Shown here: piece after piece, positions 18,152-25,237 of the stretch | Layout of the letters: the number at the start of each line of letters is the position of its first letter | Numbering within the stretch: the first letter of the stretch is position 1 | From: DASRJG01 sp964647625 | Lineage (GTDB): Bacteria; Acidobacteriota; Polarisedimenticolia; Polarisedimenticolales; DASRJG01 | Assembly (NCBI GenBank): GCA_964647625.1 | Contig: CAZYHZ010000005.1 | Span: 1 to 64,000, forward strand | Direction: 5' to 3' | DNA length: 64,000 nt | Made by a program: the position numbers and the translations under genes | The notes under the pieces: generated by a model | The model's database searches: none | The model's input: the letters and a program-made list of their open reading frames with translations, nothing else | Told to the model about the DNA's origin: nothing

Positions 18152-19864
18152 TCAGCGCTTCCGGAACGAGACGGCGCGCACGCGCGCGTTCATCGCCTCC
18201 AGGCCCGACACGCGGTTGCTTGCGTCGCGAACGAAGCGCACCAGGCCCCGATCGCTGAAGAAAGCGTCCTTGAAGGCAGGCCGCAGCCGCTCGTCGGGAA
18301 ACCCCTTCAGCCGCAGAACGACCGCCCCGTCTTGGACGGCGACATTCCACGATGCATCGAGCTCGGCGCTGTCGAAGGTGCCCTCGAGCTGCTTGAAGGT
18401 CGCCGGGTCGGCCGGTGCGACGCGGGCCCAGCGGGCGGAGCGGCCGCCGGCCTGGGTGATCGAAAGCTCCGCCGCGTCCTTCTCGAACTTGAGCCGCATG
18501 GGGCCCAACCCGAACTCGCCGGCGCCTTTGGCATCGAGCGGTGCCGAGGGGCCATCGGGAAAAGAGCCGGCCGTCAGCCTGCCGTCCGCGACACTGAATC
18601 GCCGCACCTGGTCGGTCGCTTGGTCCCAGTACAGGCCTGCGAAGCGCGCAAGATCGGATTCCGCCGGCGCCGGCGCGGACTCCCGCGGCTGCGCCTCCGC
18701 CGGAGCCGCGGGCTTCGGCGACGGGCCGGCGTAACGGTCGCGTAGATACACGTCGAGGACTTTTCTCGTCAGCGCCACGGCACCCGACGCGTCGTCGGAC
18801 GGATCGCGCTTGTTGCACAGGACGATCACGCTCGCGTGCTGGTCGGGGAAGCGGATCATCTCCGAATCGCTGCCGAACCCGCCTCCTCCGTGCTCGACCT
18901 TCCGCAGGCCCTTGAACGTCCCGACGAACAGCCCCATCGCGTAGTCGTTCGCGGAGCCGTCGGACAAGGCGTGGCGCTCCTGCATCATCTCGATCGTCTT
19001 CGCATCGCCGACCTTCGGGTCATGGAAATTGGCGTCCCACTTCGCGAGATCGCCCAGCGTGGAGAAGACGCCTTCGGCGCCCATGGCCTCGATGTGCGAG
19101 TCGGCGGCGTGAAAGAGGCCGTCCTGGGAGGTCTCGTCGTAGTTCCTGCTGTACTGCGAGGCGCGCCCCGCCACGATCCGGCTCGAGTCGTTGCGAAACA
19201 GCGTGTGAGTCATGCCGAGGGGCTTGAAGATCTCGCGGTCCGCGAACTCGGCGAGCGACACACCCGAGACGCGTTCGACGATGAGGCCCAAGAGAAAATA
19301 GTTGCTGTCGCTGTAGAGGTAGCGCTCTCCGGGAACGAAGTTCAGGCTGCGCTGACGAACGATGGCGTCGAGGTAAGCGCGCTTGGACTGAACGTCGAAC
19401 GGGGCCCGGTACCCGGCGAACCGCAGCAGCTCTCCCGCATCCTTCACGCCGCTCGTGTGGTGCAGCAGCTCCTCGATGCGAATGGTGTGGCCGTAGTCGG
19501 GAAGCTCGGGGACGTATTTGCGGACGTCGTCGTCGAGCGACAGCCGTCCGCGGCCCGCCAGCAGCGCGATGCACATGCCCGTGAATTGCTTCGACATCGA
19601 ATCGAGCGCGAAGACCGATTCGACGGTCAGGGGAACGTTCAGCTCGAGGCTCGCCATCCCGTACGCGTGCGCGTACGCGGTCGTTCCGGAATCGAGCACG
19701 GCCACGGCACACCCCGGCGTCGCGCTCGTGAACTTCGCGAAGATCGCGTCGACTTGCGCGGCTTTGTCGTCGACCGCGGCCGCCGTGCCCGGCGCTTGCG
19801 CCGCGGTCGCCGAAGGGCCGAGGAGGAGCGATGCAAGCGCAGCGGCGCGAAAATCGAGCCCCAT
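18152..19864 (-). CDS. Exported serine hydrolase (class C beta-lactamase/DD-peptidase fold)
   Basis: 570 aa from ATG 19864 with a signal peptide (MGLDFRAAALASLLLGPSAT). The beta-lactamase-like domain (about 35-400) has the SxxK nucleophile motif S89-M-S-K92, a YSDSNY motif (184-189) and an HGGGGFG motif in place of KTG, all usual for esterase/DD-peptidase members of this family. The C-terminal 170 residues form the beta domain often found behind such enzymes (FAGLYWDQATDQVRRF onward), preceded by a Pro/Ala linker. Substrate is unknown: peptidoglycan peptides, D-peptides or esters are possible. It lies 79 bp behind the sigma/anti-sigma pair and ends 12 bp from the convergent PAP2 gene. Confidence 0.85.
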   Translation of the reverse strand: MGLDFRAAALASLLLGPSATAAQAPGTAAAVDDKAAQVDAIFAKFTSATPGCAVAVLDSGTTAYAHAYGMASLELNVPLTVESVFALDSMSKQFTGMCIALLAGRGRLSLDDDVRKYVPELPDYGHTIRIEELLHHTSGVKDAGELLRFAGYRAPFDVQSKRAYLDAIVRQRSLNFVPGERYLYSDSNYFLLGLIVERVSGVSLAEFADREIFKPLGMTHTLFRNDSSRIVAGRASQYSRNYDETSQDGLFHAADSHIEAMGAEGVFSTLGDLAKWDANFHDPKVGDAKTIEMMQERHALSDGSANDYAMGLFVGTFKGLRKVEHGGGGFGSDSEMIRFPDQHASVIVLCNKRDPSDDASGAVALTRKVLDVYLRDRYAGPSPKPAAPAEAQPRESAPAPAESDLARFAGLYWDQATDQVRRFSVADGRLTAGSFPDGPSAPLDAKGAGEFGLGPMRLKFEKDAAELSITQAGGRSARWARVAPADPATFKQLEGTFDSAELDASWNVAVQDGAVVLRLKGFPDERLRPAFKDAFFSDRGLVRFVRDASNRVSGLEAMNARVRAVSFRKR

Positions 19865-19943
19865 GCGGGGTAATACGTTCGGAGCGGCCTCCGCGCCGAA
19901 ACGGCGTCGAAGGGCCGCCTTGAATGCGGAAAGGCGCGTCCGT

Positions 19944-20717
19944 TCAGTGCGCGGCGTCACTCCAGCCGCGACGGATCCAGTCGCGCTCTTCGTCACGACC
20001 GAGAGACGCACCCTGCATCATGACGCCGATCGCGTCGTCGACCCGGGACGGTGCTCCCGCGGTTGCCGGGTGATAGCCGCCGTCGTCCACGCCTTTCGCC
20101 GCCGGCGCGTAGCCGAGCAGCTCCGCGTGCCACACGCCGCCCTTGCGACAGACGACGGCGTCGACTTTCCCCCCTGCGCCGGCGAGGTCCACGCGGCGGC
20201 ACGCGAGCCCCTCGGTGCTGCGGAAGGTCATTCGGGGAGTCGCCGACCAAGTGTTTCCGAGAGCACGGGTTTCACCGCTCGGAAGCGTTTCGAGCACATC
20301 GTGCAGAGCCGAGCGCTCCTCCACCGCGCCGCGATCCGCGAGGAGGCCGGGAGGGCCGGGAGTGACCGCGCCCCGCGGAGCGAGGAGCGCGACAAGGAGT
20401 CCGGCGGCCAGACCCGCGGCCGCGGCAAACGGCACCGCGAATCGTCGGACGCCGGACCCTGCGCGGGGTTGCAACGGGATCGGCCGGCCTTCGCCTCGCA
20501 CGAGGTCGACGATGCGGCGAGGCACAGGCTCCTCGACGACGCCCGCGTAGGCGCCGCGCACGGCTTCGTCGACCTGGCGGAGCTCCTCGAGGCGACGGGC
20601 GAGAGCCGGCTCCGCGCCGAGACGGCGGCGGAGCGCAGCGGCCTCCTGGTGCGACAGCGCGCCGTCGAGGAACGCCGAAAGGGCCGCGTCATCCGCGAAG
20701 CGCGAGCTGTCGCTCAC
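19944..20717 (-). CDS. Transmembrane anti-sigma factor
   Basis: 257 aa. Translation begins at a GTG (20717) that overlaps the sigma-factor stop (GTGA). The cytoplasmic N-terminus is helical (DDAALSAFLDGALSHQEAAA and LARRLEELRQVDEAVR) as in RseA/RsiW-like anti-sigma domains but has no HxxxCxxC zinc motif. One membrane helix follows (about 82-102, FAVPFAAAAGLAAGLLVALL), then a periplasmic domain of about 150 residues with a Cys pair (CRRVDL, VVCRKGG). The role follows from position and topology: it should hold the ECF sigma factor until a cell-envelope signal triggers its release. The periplasmic sensor part is not recognised. Confidence 0.8.
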   Translation of the reverse strand: MSDSSRFADDAALSAFLDGALSHQEAAALRRRLGAEPALARRLEELRQVDEAVRGAYAGVVEEPVPRRIVDLVRGEGRPIPLQPRAGSGVRRFAVPFAAAAGLAAGLLVALLAPRGAVTPGPPGLLADRGAVEERSALHDVLETLPSGETRALGNTWSATPRMTFRSTEGLACRRVDLAGAGGKVDAVVCRKGGVWHAELLGYAPAAKGVDDGGYHPATAGAPSRVDDAIGVMMQGASLGRDEERDWIRRGWSDAAH

Positions 20718-21220
20718 TGGATTTCTCCCCTTTTCCCGCCGCCGAACAAGCGCGCCGCCATCCCCGCCCGCGCGCGCGAGAGGCGGCTCATGACCGTGCC
20801 GATCGGGATTTCGAGTACATCCGCCGCTTCCTGATAGGTCAATCCCTCGACGGCGACGAGTGAAAGGATCGCCCGCTGGTCCTCGGGCAGAGCCGCCATC
20901 GCGTCGTCGATCTCGCGCATCCGCAGCCCGCCGGTCGCCGCGCCCTCGCCATCGAGACTCACGTCGTCCTCCCGCTCGCGGTGGCTCGCGGCGTCGTTCC
21001 GCACCCTGCGGGATCGCACCTCGTCGATCCAGAGGTTCCTGGCGACCCGGAACATCCACCGAAGCACGTCGGCACCCTCGGGGACACCGCGGCCGAGCAC
21101 GCGCTCGACCGTGGATTGGAGCAGGTCGTCGGCATCATCCCGATTCCCCGTCAGGCTCGACGCGAAGCGCCGCACGCGCGGCAGGGCGTCGAGCATCGCT
21201 TCGCGCACCCGCTCAGTCAA
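20714..21220 (-). CDS. ECF-type RNA polymerase sigma factor
   Basis: 168 aa. Region 2 is clear (SSLTGNRDDADDLLQSTVERV, read across its two helices, then VLRWMFRVARNLWIDEVRSR) and region 4 has the usual helix-turn-helix (LPEDQRAILSLVAVEGLTY, EAADVLEIPIGTVMSRLSRA). The start is a TTG at 21220; a GTG nine bases downstream is an alternative. It is translationally coupled to the anti-sigma gene and divergent from the subtilase gene across 95 bp. ECF pairs of this kind usually autoregulate; no promoter of a known ECF class could be assigned in the divergent gap. Confidence 0.92.
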   Translation of the reverse strand: MTERVREAMLDALPRVRRFASSLTGNRDDADDLLQSTVERVLGRGVPEGADVLRWMFRVARNLWIDEVRSRRVRNDAASHREREDDVSLDGEGAATGGLRMREIDDAMAALPEDQRAILSLVAVEGLTYQEAADVLEIPIGTVMSRLSRARAGMAARLFGGGKRGEIQ

Positions 21221-21315
21221 CGGGCCAACCGGTGGCTTTGTTCCGCTCGCGGGAATATATCTTTCCAGCGGCCGTCATCGTTGGTGGGCACCTCGAACGG
21301 CAGGAGACGCGCGTC

Positions 21316-22638
21316 TTGGCGGATCACGCGAAGCTCGGGATGGGCAGGGTACACCGGGCACCGATTCTCGTTGCGGCGGCGGCAGTCTTCGGCGGAGGTG
21401 CCGCCGCGGCTTCGCTCGGTCCGGCCCTCGACCAGCTGATCGAACAGCGTCTCGAGCGCCAGGTGGAAGCCAAGGTGCAGGACACTGTGGAGCGCGCGGT
21501 CGAGTCCGACGTCGAGCGCTCCGGAGCGCAGGCCTCCGAAGCCCTCCGCCGCGTCGTCGAGGTCGTCCCGGCTCGGCCGGAGGCGTTTGCGCCGGATCTC
21601 GATCCCTCCGGAAGCGCGATCGAGCGTGGCACGTGGCTCGTCCTCGTGGCGCCGGAGCACGTCGAAGCGATCCGTCGCACGGGATTTGCCGTACGCGAGC
21701 TGCGCCGGCTCGAGCATCTCGACCGCGTTCTCGTCCGGATCGAAGCTCCCATCGATCGAACGCCGGCCGAGGCGCAGCTGAGGCTCCTCGCCGACGCTCC
21801 GGATGCGCGGATCGATCACAATCATCTCTATCGAGCCGAGGCCGGCCGCGATGCGGGAGCCGGCGGGGCCGCGTCGGGACCGAAGCTCCCGCGGAGCGTG
21901 ACGTTGGGTCTCGTCGATTCCGCGGTCGCGACCAAGCACGAGGCGCTCCGACGGGCCGCGATCGAGGTGCGCGATTTCGTCACGTACGACCGGCCGCGGC
22001 CGACCGCCCACGGCACGGCGATCGCGTCGCTCCTCGTCGGCGACGGCGCGACGGTGCGCGGCGTGATCCGCGGCGCGCGTCTCCGCGTGGCGTCGGTTTT
22101 TTTCAACGACGATGCGGGAGTCGACACGGCGACCACGGTGAGCCTGGTGCGGGCGCTCGACTGGCTCGCGGGGACGGAGGTCCGCGTGATCAACATGAGC
22201 CTCGCCGGTCCCCCGAACCGAGTCCTCGAGGCCGCCGTCGATGCCGTCGCACGCGAGGGCATCGTCGTCACGGCCGCCGTGGGAAACGATGGGCCGACCG
22301 TCGCGCCGCGCTACCCGGCGGCTTACGCGAGCGTCGTCGGAATCACCGCCGTGGACGCGGAGAATCGAATCTACGCGTACGCGAACCGTGGGCGGGGCGT
22401 GAGCTTCGCAGCCCCCGGCGTCCGGGTTCCCGTCGCCTCGGCCGAAGGCGGATACGGGAACGAGAGCGGGACGTCCCTGGCCGCGGCTCACGCCGCCGGG
22501 ATACTCGCCCGAGCGATGGCCGAACCCGGTGCCACGCGCGAGGGAGTACTGGCGGCGCTGGCGGCGGCGGCGATCGACCTTGGGGAGCCGGGTGTCGACG
22601 AAACATTCGGCCATGGCTTGATCCAAGCTCCGGAGTGA
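21316..22638 (+). CDS. Secreted subtilisin-family (S8) serine protease
   Basis: 440 aa from a TTG at 21316 with AGGAG 9 nt upstream; the ATG at 21340 is an alternative start giving 432 aa. Upstream open frame is antisense to the sigma gene and rejected. After a signal segment (APILVAAAAVFGGGAAAA) comes a helical, coiled-coil-like stretch (40-85), a small propeptide-like alpha/beta domain (100-165), then the peptidase: Asp201 (LGLVDSAV), His232 (TAHGTAIA), oxyanion Asn324 (AVGNDGP) and Ser387 (SGTSLAAAHAAG). The usual SGTSxAAPH has Ala for Pro. Expression may depend on the divergent ECF system, which is only an inference from position. Confidence 0.88.
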   Translation: MADHAKLGMGRVHRAPILVAAAAVFGGGAAAASLGPALDQLIEQRLERQVEAKVQDTVERAVESDVERSGAQASEALRRVVEVVPARPEAFAPDLDPSGSAIERGTWLVLVAPEHVEAIRRTGFAVRELRRLEHLDRVLVRIEAPIDRTPAEAQLRLLADAPDARIDHNHLYRAEAGRDAGAGGAASGPKLPRSVTLGLVDSAVATKHEALRRAAIEVRDFVTYDRPRPTAHGTAIASLLVGDGATVRGVIRGARLRVASVFFNDDAGVDTATTVSLVRALDWLAGTEVRVINMSLAGPPNRVLEAAVDAVAREGIVVTAAVGNDGPTVAPRYPAAYASVVGITAVDAENRIYAYANRGRGVSFAAPGVRVPVASAEGGYGNESGTSLAAAHAAGILARAMAEPGATREGVLAALAAAAIDLGEPGVDETFGHGLIQAPE

Positions 22639-22645
22639 GCGCGCG

Positions 22646-23593
22646 TCACAACCTTGCGCCGAGCCCCAGCGAGGCCACGTTCTCGTCGAAATTCACGCTC
22701 GCCTCGGTCGAGCGGTTATGCGCGCGCTCGTAGCGGACGCAGACGAACATGTGGCGGGACAGAATCCCTTCCAGCTCGAGCTCGAAACGGTAGCGCTGGT
22801 CCTCGCGGCGCGGGGTGATCGGCAGCGGAGGCAGAGGCGACAGAGGCGGCGGGGGCGGAGCGCCGTAGCTCCTCGATTCGTACCGCAGCCCCGTCTTGAG
22901 GACCAGGCCACGGGAGCCTCGCTCGAAGCGCTCGGTGAGCTGGGCCTTGAGCTTATCGCCGTCGTAGTCGTACGTGTCGTCCGCCGCGTTCTCCCTCACA
23001 TGTTGATATCCGAAATCGAGGTGGCTCTTGATCCCGTTGACGAATACGTACGCGTCGACGGAGGGCGCGTCGGTCGTCGCGTCCCGTCCGGTGCTCGAGG
23101 AGTACTTCTTGTCGAACCGGTCCCACGCGAGCCTCAAGTAGAGCTTCTTGCCGATGAGCGCTCCGAAATGAGGCGTGATCTGGCTGAGCGTCAGGTCCTC
23201 GCCGGTGGCGAGCGCCGCACTCACGTACTGGATCGACAGCCCGGCGTCCACCGAGCCGAAGTTGTACCCGGCGCCGGCCGAGCCGCGATGGATCCGGAGG
23301 TCGTAGCTGTCGAGCTCACGGTACAGGGATTGAGAGAAGTCGTAGGCGACGTCGTAACCCCAGCTCCTCGGCGGCTGCTTGTCGAATCCTGCGTGGAAAT
23401 CCATCAGCGCTGCGATGTCGCCGGATCCCGTCGAGGTGTCGAGCTCGAGCACGGCGACGTTGCTGTCGTACTCGGCGCCCGTGCGGAACTCGAGCGCGAA
23501 CGGAGTCTTTTCGTTGCCCTCGCCCGCGGCGGCGGCTCCCGACACGAACAGGGCGGTCGCGAGCACGAGTGAAACCGAGCTGCTACGCGGCAT
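22646..23593 (-). CDS. Outer-membrane beta-barrel protein (SLAM/porin-like)
   Basis: 315 aa from ATG 23593 (GGAGA 8 nt upstream; an ATG four codons earlier lacks a site). Signal peptide MPRSSSVSLVLATALFVSGA is followed by amphipathic beta-strand repeats throughout: FRTGAEYDSNVAVLELD, WGYDVAYDFSQSLYREL, GAGYNFGSVDAGLSIQYV, SHLDFGYQHVREN. It ends VASLGLGARL, close to an outer-membrane C-terminal signature but with Leu instead of Phe. A Pro-rich loop (APPPPPLSPLPPLP) near 240 is unusual. The AEYDSNV opening recalls the C-terminal barrel of surface-lipoprotein-assembly modifiers and related repeat barrels; cargo is unknown. It follows the terminator of the small secreted protein gene, so it may need its own promoter or read-through. 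Confidence 0.7.
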   Translation of the reverse strand: MPRSSSVSLVLATALFVSGAAAAGEGNEKTPFALEFRTGAEYDSNVAVLELDTSTGSGDIAALMDFHAGFDKQPPRSWGYDVAYDFSQSLYRELDSYDLRIHRGSAGAGYNFGSVDAGLSIQYVSAALATGEDLTLSQITPHFGALIGKKLYLRLAWDRFDKKYSSSTGRDATTDAPSVDAYVFVNGIKSHLDFGYQHVRENAADDTYDYDGDKLKAQLTERFERGSRGLVLKTGLRYESRSYGAPPPPPLSPLPPLPITPRREDQRYRFELELEGILSRHMFVCVRYERAHNRSTEASVNFDENVASLGLGARL

Positions 23594-23615
23594 GATCGTC
23601 TCCATGAGGAATCCG

Positions 23616-23644
23616 AAAAAGGGCCGGCGATCTCTCGCCGGCCC
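23616..23644 (-). terminator. Intrinsic terminator of the small secreted protein gene
   Basis: On the minus strand GGGCCGGCGA-GAGA-TCGCCGGCCC gives a perfect 10-bp GC-rich stem with a 4-nt loop, followed directly by TTTTT. It lies 18 bp beyond the stop at 23662 and 23 bp ahead of the beta-barrel start, so it would cut the barrel gene off from upstream transcripts unless read-through is regulated. Confidence 0.85.
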
Positions 23645-23661
23645 TCGACGCATCCTTCGAC

Positions 23662-24099
23662 TCAGTGACCGAGCGCGGACGACACCGCACCGGAAACCTC
23701 GGACGTGATCTCGGAACGCACCGCGTCCCGGATCTCCTGATCGACCACCGCCCGAATCTCGCCCGACAGCTCGTGGCGCATGTCGGCCTGGATCGCGCGC
23801 GTCGCCTCGCTCGTGAGCCGGCCGGCGATCTCTCCGGTCAGCGCCTTGGCGGCCTTGGCGTCCGTCGCGACCGCGCTCGTGAGCTCGGACGCCGTTCCGC
23901 CGCTCACGTCGGCGTTGACGCTCTCATCGGCGCGCGCTCCGGCGCTGGCCGAGACCGGATTTCCGGATCCCGCGCCGAGCGTCGTACCCGAGTTCGCGTC
24001 GGCCGAGACCGAAGCGTTGGCCGAAACGTCGTTCGCCTTGACGGTTCCGCCGATGGCCATCGTCAAAACCACTCCCATCAGGACCTTCTCGAGCTTCAT
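23662..24099 (-). CDS. Small secreted Ala/Ser/Asp-rich protein with amphipathic repeats
   Basis: 145 aa, not recognised. Perfect Shine-Dalgarno AAGGAGGTGA sits 6 nt before the ATG, and a strong terminator follows, indicating a highly expressed single-gene unit. The signal peptide is MKLEKVLMGVVLTMAIGGTV. The mature part begins with an Ala/Ser/Asn/Gly-rich unstructured stretch (about 25-65) and then consists of loosely repeated helical units of 14-16 residues with the pattern (L/I)(S/T)xE(A/I/V)xxxIxxxM/V: GEIAGRLTSEATRAIQAD, ELSGEIRAVVDQEIRDAV, SEITSEVSGAVSSAL. There are no cysteines and very few aromatics. A small secreted coiled-coil, lipid- or surface-binding protein is possible; no function is assigned. 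Confidence 0.75.
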   Translation of the reverse strand: MKLEKVLMGVVLTMAIGGTVKANDVSANASVSADANSGTTLGAGSGNPVSASAGARADESVNADVSGGTASELTSAVATDAKAAKALTGEIAGRLTSEATRAIQADMRHELSGEIRAVVDQEIRDAVRSEITSEVSGAVSSALGH

Positions 24100-24229
24100 G
24101 GCTTCACCTCCTTGTGAAGACGTGTTCGCTCGGTTGACGTGCCAGCCCCTGGGGCTATTCCCGGAAAAATTTGTAATCGGGGCGGGATTCCGGCAAGTCC
24201 CGCGAATCGGGCCCTATGTTTCCGATGCC

Positions 24230-25237
24230 ATGCGACACGCGGTCGAGGAGCTGGACCCCGCCCAAGCGAACCCGGGAGAGCTCGAGCTGGCTCGGGCCGT
24301 CGCAGCCGTCGATCGCAGCATCGAGGCCTACGTCGATCGCTGCAGGAAGCGGATCCCGGCGTTCGTCGCGAGTCACTTCTCTCTCGAGCAAACCTGGAAG
24401 TTCCAGCGGCCGACGCTCTGGCGCGACCTCGCCTGCGCGCCGTTCAACGCGGCGTGGACGCTGCCGCACCTCGCGGTCTTCAAGGCGGCCGAGACCGCGG
24501 AGAAGGTCGGGGCGTCACGGGCCGGATGGGCCAAACGCCTTCCCAGCGGGCTCAAGACCGGTTATCAGCGGCGGATCGAGGAGCGCATCTGCCGGGACGT
24601 TCTCGAATGGGATCGCGAGGGTTCACCGGAAGCGCTGCCGCAAGGATTTCTGAAGGAGCTCGAGTCGACCCCGTCCCTTCGCAAGCGGATCGAGATGGTG
24701 GACCAGCGCGCGCCGTCGAGCGCGTTGACGGACCTTTTGAACCAATTCTCCAGCGGGCGGGCGATCGTCTCCGACCTCTTCGGAACGGTTCTCACCCTCG
24801 CGATGAGCTGGCTGATCCTGGGGAGCGCATCCCTGAGCCTGAACAACATCGCCCACGGATTCGCGAAGAAGAGCGCGCACGATCGCGCGGCGTCCCATTT
24901 CTTCCTGGGAAAGAAGGCGGGCTCTGCGTTCTACGACGTCTTTCCGCCTGCTGCGAAGGAGAGCACGATCTGGATGGCGTTCATCGTCCTCGGCGCCTGC
25001 CTCACGCTCGGCGCGATGGCGTGCACGATCCTGAGCGATCCGATCCGGAAGAGCCTCGGGTTCCACCACCGGCGGTTGGAAGCGCTGCTCGACGACGTGG
25101 AGCGCGAGCTGATCGTCCTCTCACACAAGACGATCAGACACGAGCTGCGGGAGCGTCATTTCGCATCCAGCGACACGAGCGCGATCTCGACGGGAAGGGA
25201 CACGGTTTCGCCGCCGCGCGAGACCTCGATCGTGTGA
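24230..25237 (+). CDS. Membrane protein resembling DUF6635
   Basis: 335 aa from ATG 24230; upstream in-frame starts exist but overlap the divergent gene, and no Shine-Dalgarno settles the choice. A soluble helical N-terminus carries IEAYVDRCRKRIPAFVASHF and LWRDLACAPFNAAWTLPHL, which resemble DUF6635 proteins as I recall them. Residues about 180-290 hold two hydrophobic stretches (DLFGTVLTLAMSWLILGSAS; MAFIVLGACLTLGAMACTIL) separated by a long charged loop, and the C-terminus is again helical (LEALLDDVERELIVLSH). Function is unknown. Its last 82 bases overlap the end of the convergent aspartyl protease gene. Confidence 0.65.
   Translation: MRHAVEELDPAQANPGELELARAVAAVDRSIEAYVDRCRKRIPAFVASHFSLEQTWKFQRPTLWRDLACAPFNAAWTLPHLAVFKAAETAEKVGASRAGWAKRLPSGLKTGYQRRIEERICRDVLEWDREGSPEALPQGFLKELESTPSLRKRIEMVDQRAPSSALTDLLNQFSSGRAIVSDLFGTVLTLAMSWLILGSASLSLNNIAHGFAKKSAHDRAASHFFLGKKAGSAFYDVFPPAAKESTIWMAFIVLGACLTLGAMACTILSDPIRKSLGFHHRRLEALLDDVERELIVLSHKTIRHELRERHFASSDTSAISTGRDTVSPPRETSIV

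Noticed and set aside
20860..21315. Upstream extension of the subtilase gene
   Set aside because: This part is antisense to the ECF sigma factor and carries no protease or signal features; the start with AGGAG at 21316 is better.
24138..24150. TGGCACG on the minus strand upstream of the 145-aa gene as a fourth sigma-54 promoter
   Set aside because: The -24 box is perfect but the GC falls two bases too far away (GA at the required position).
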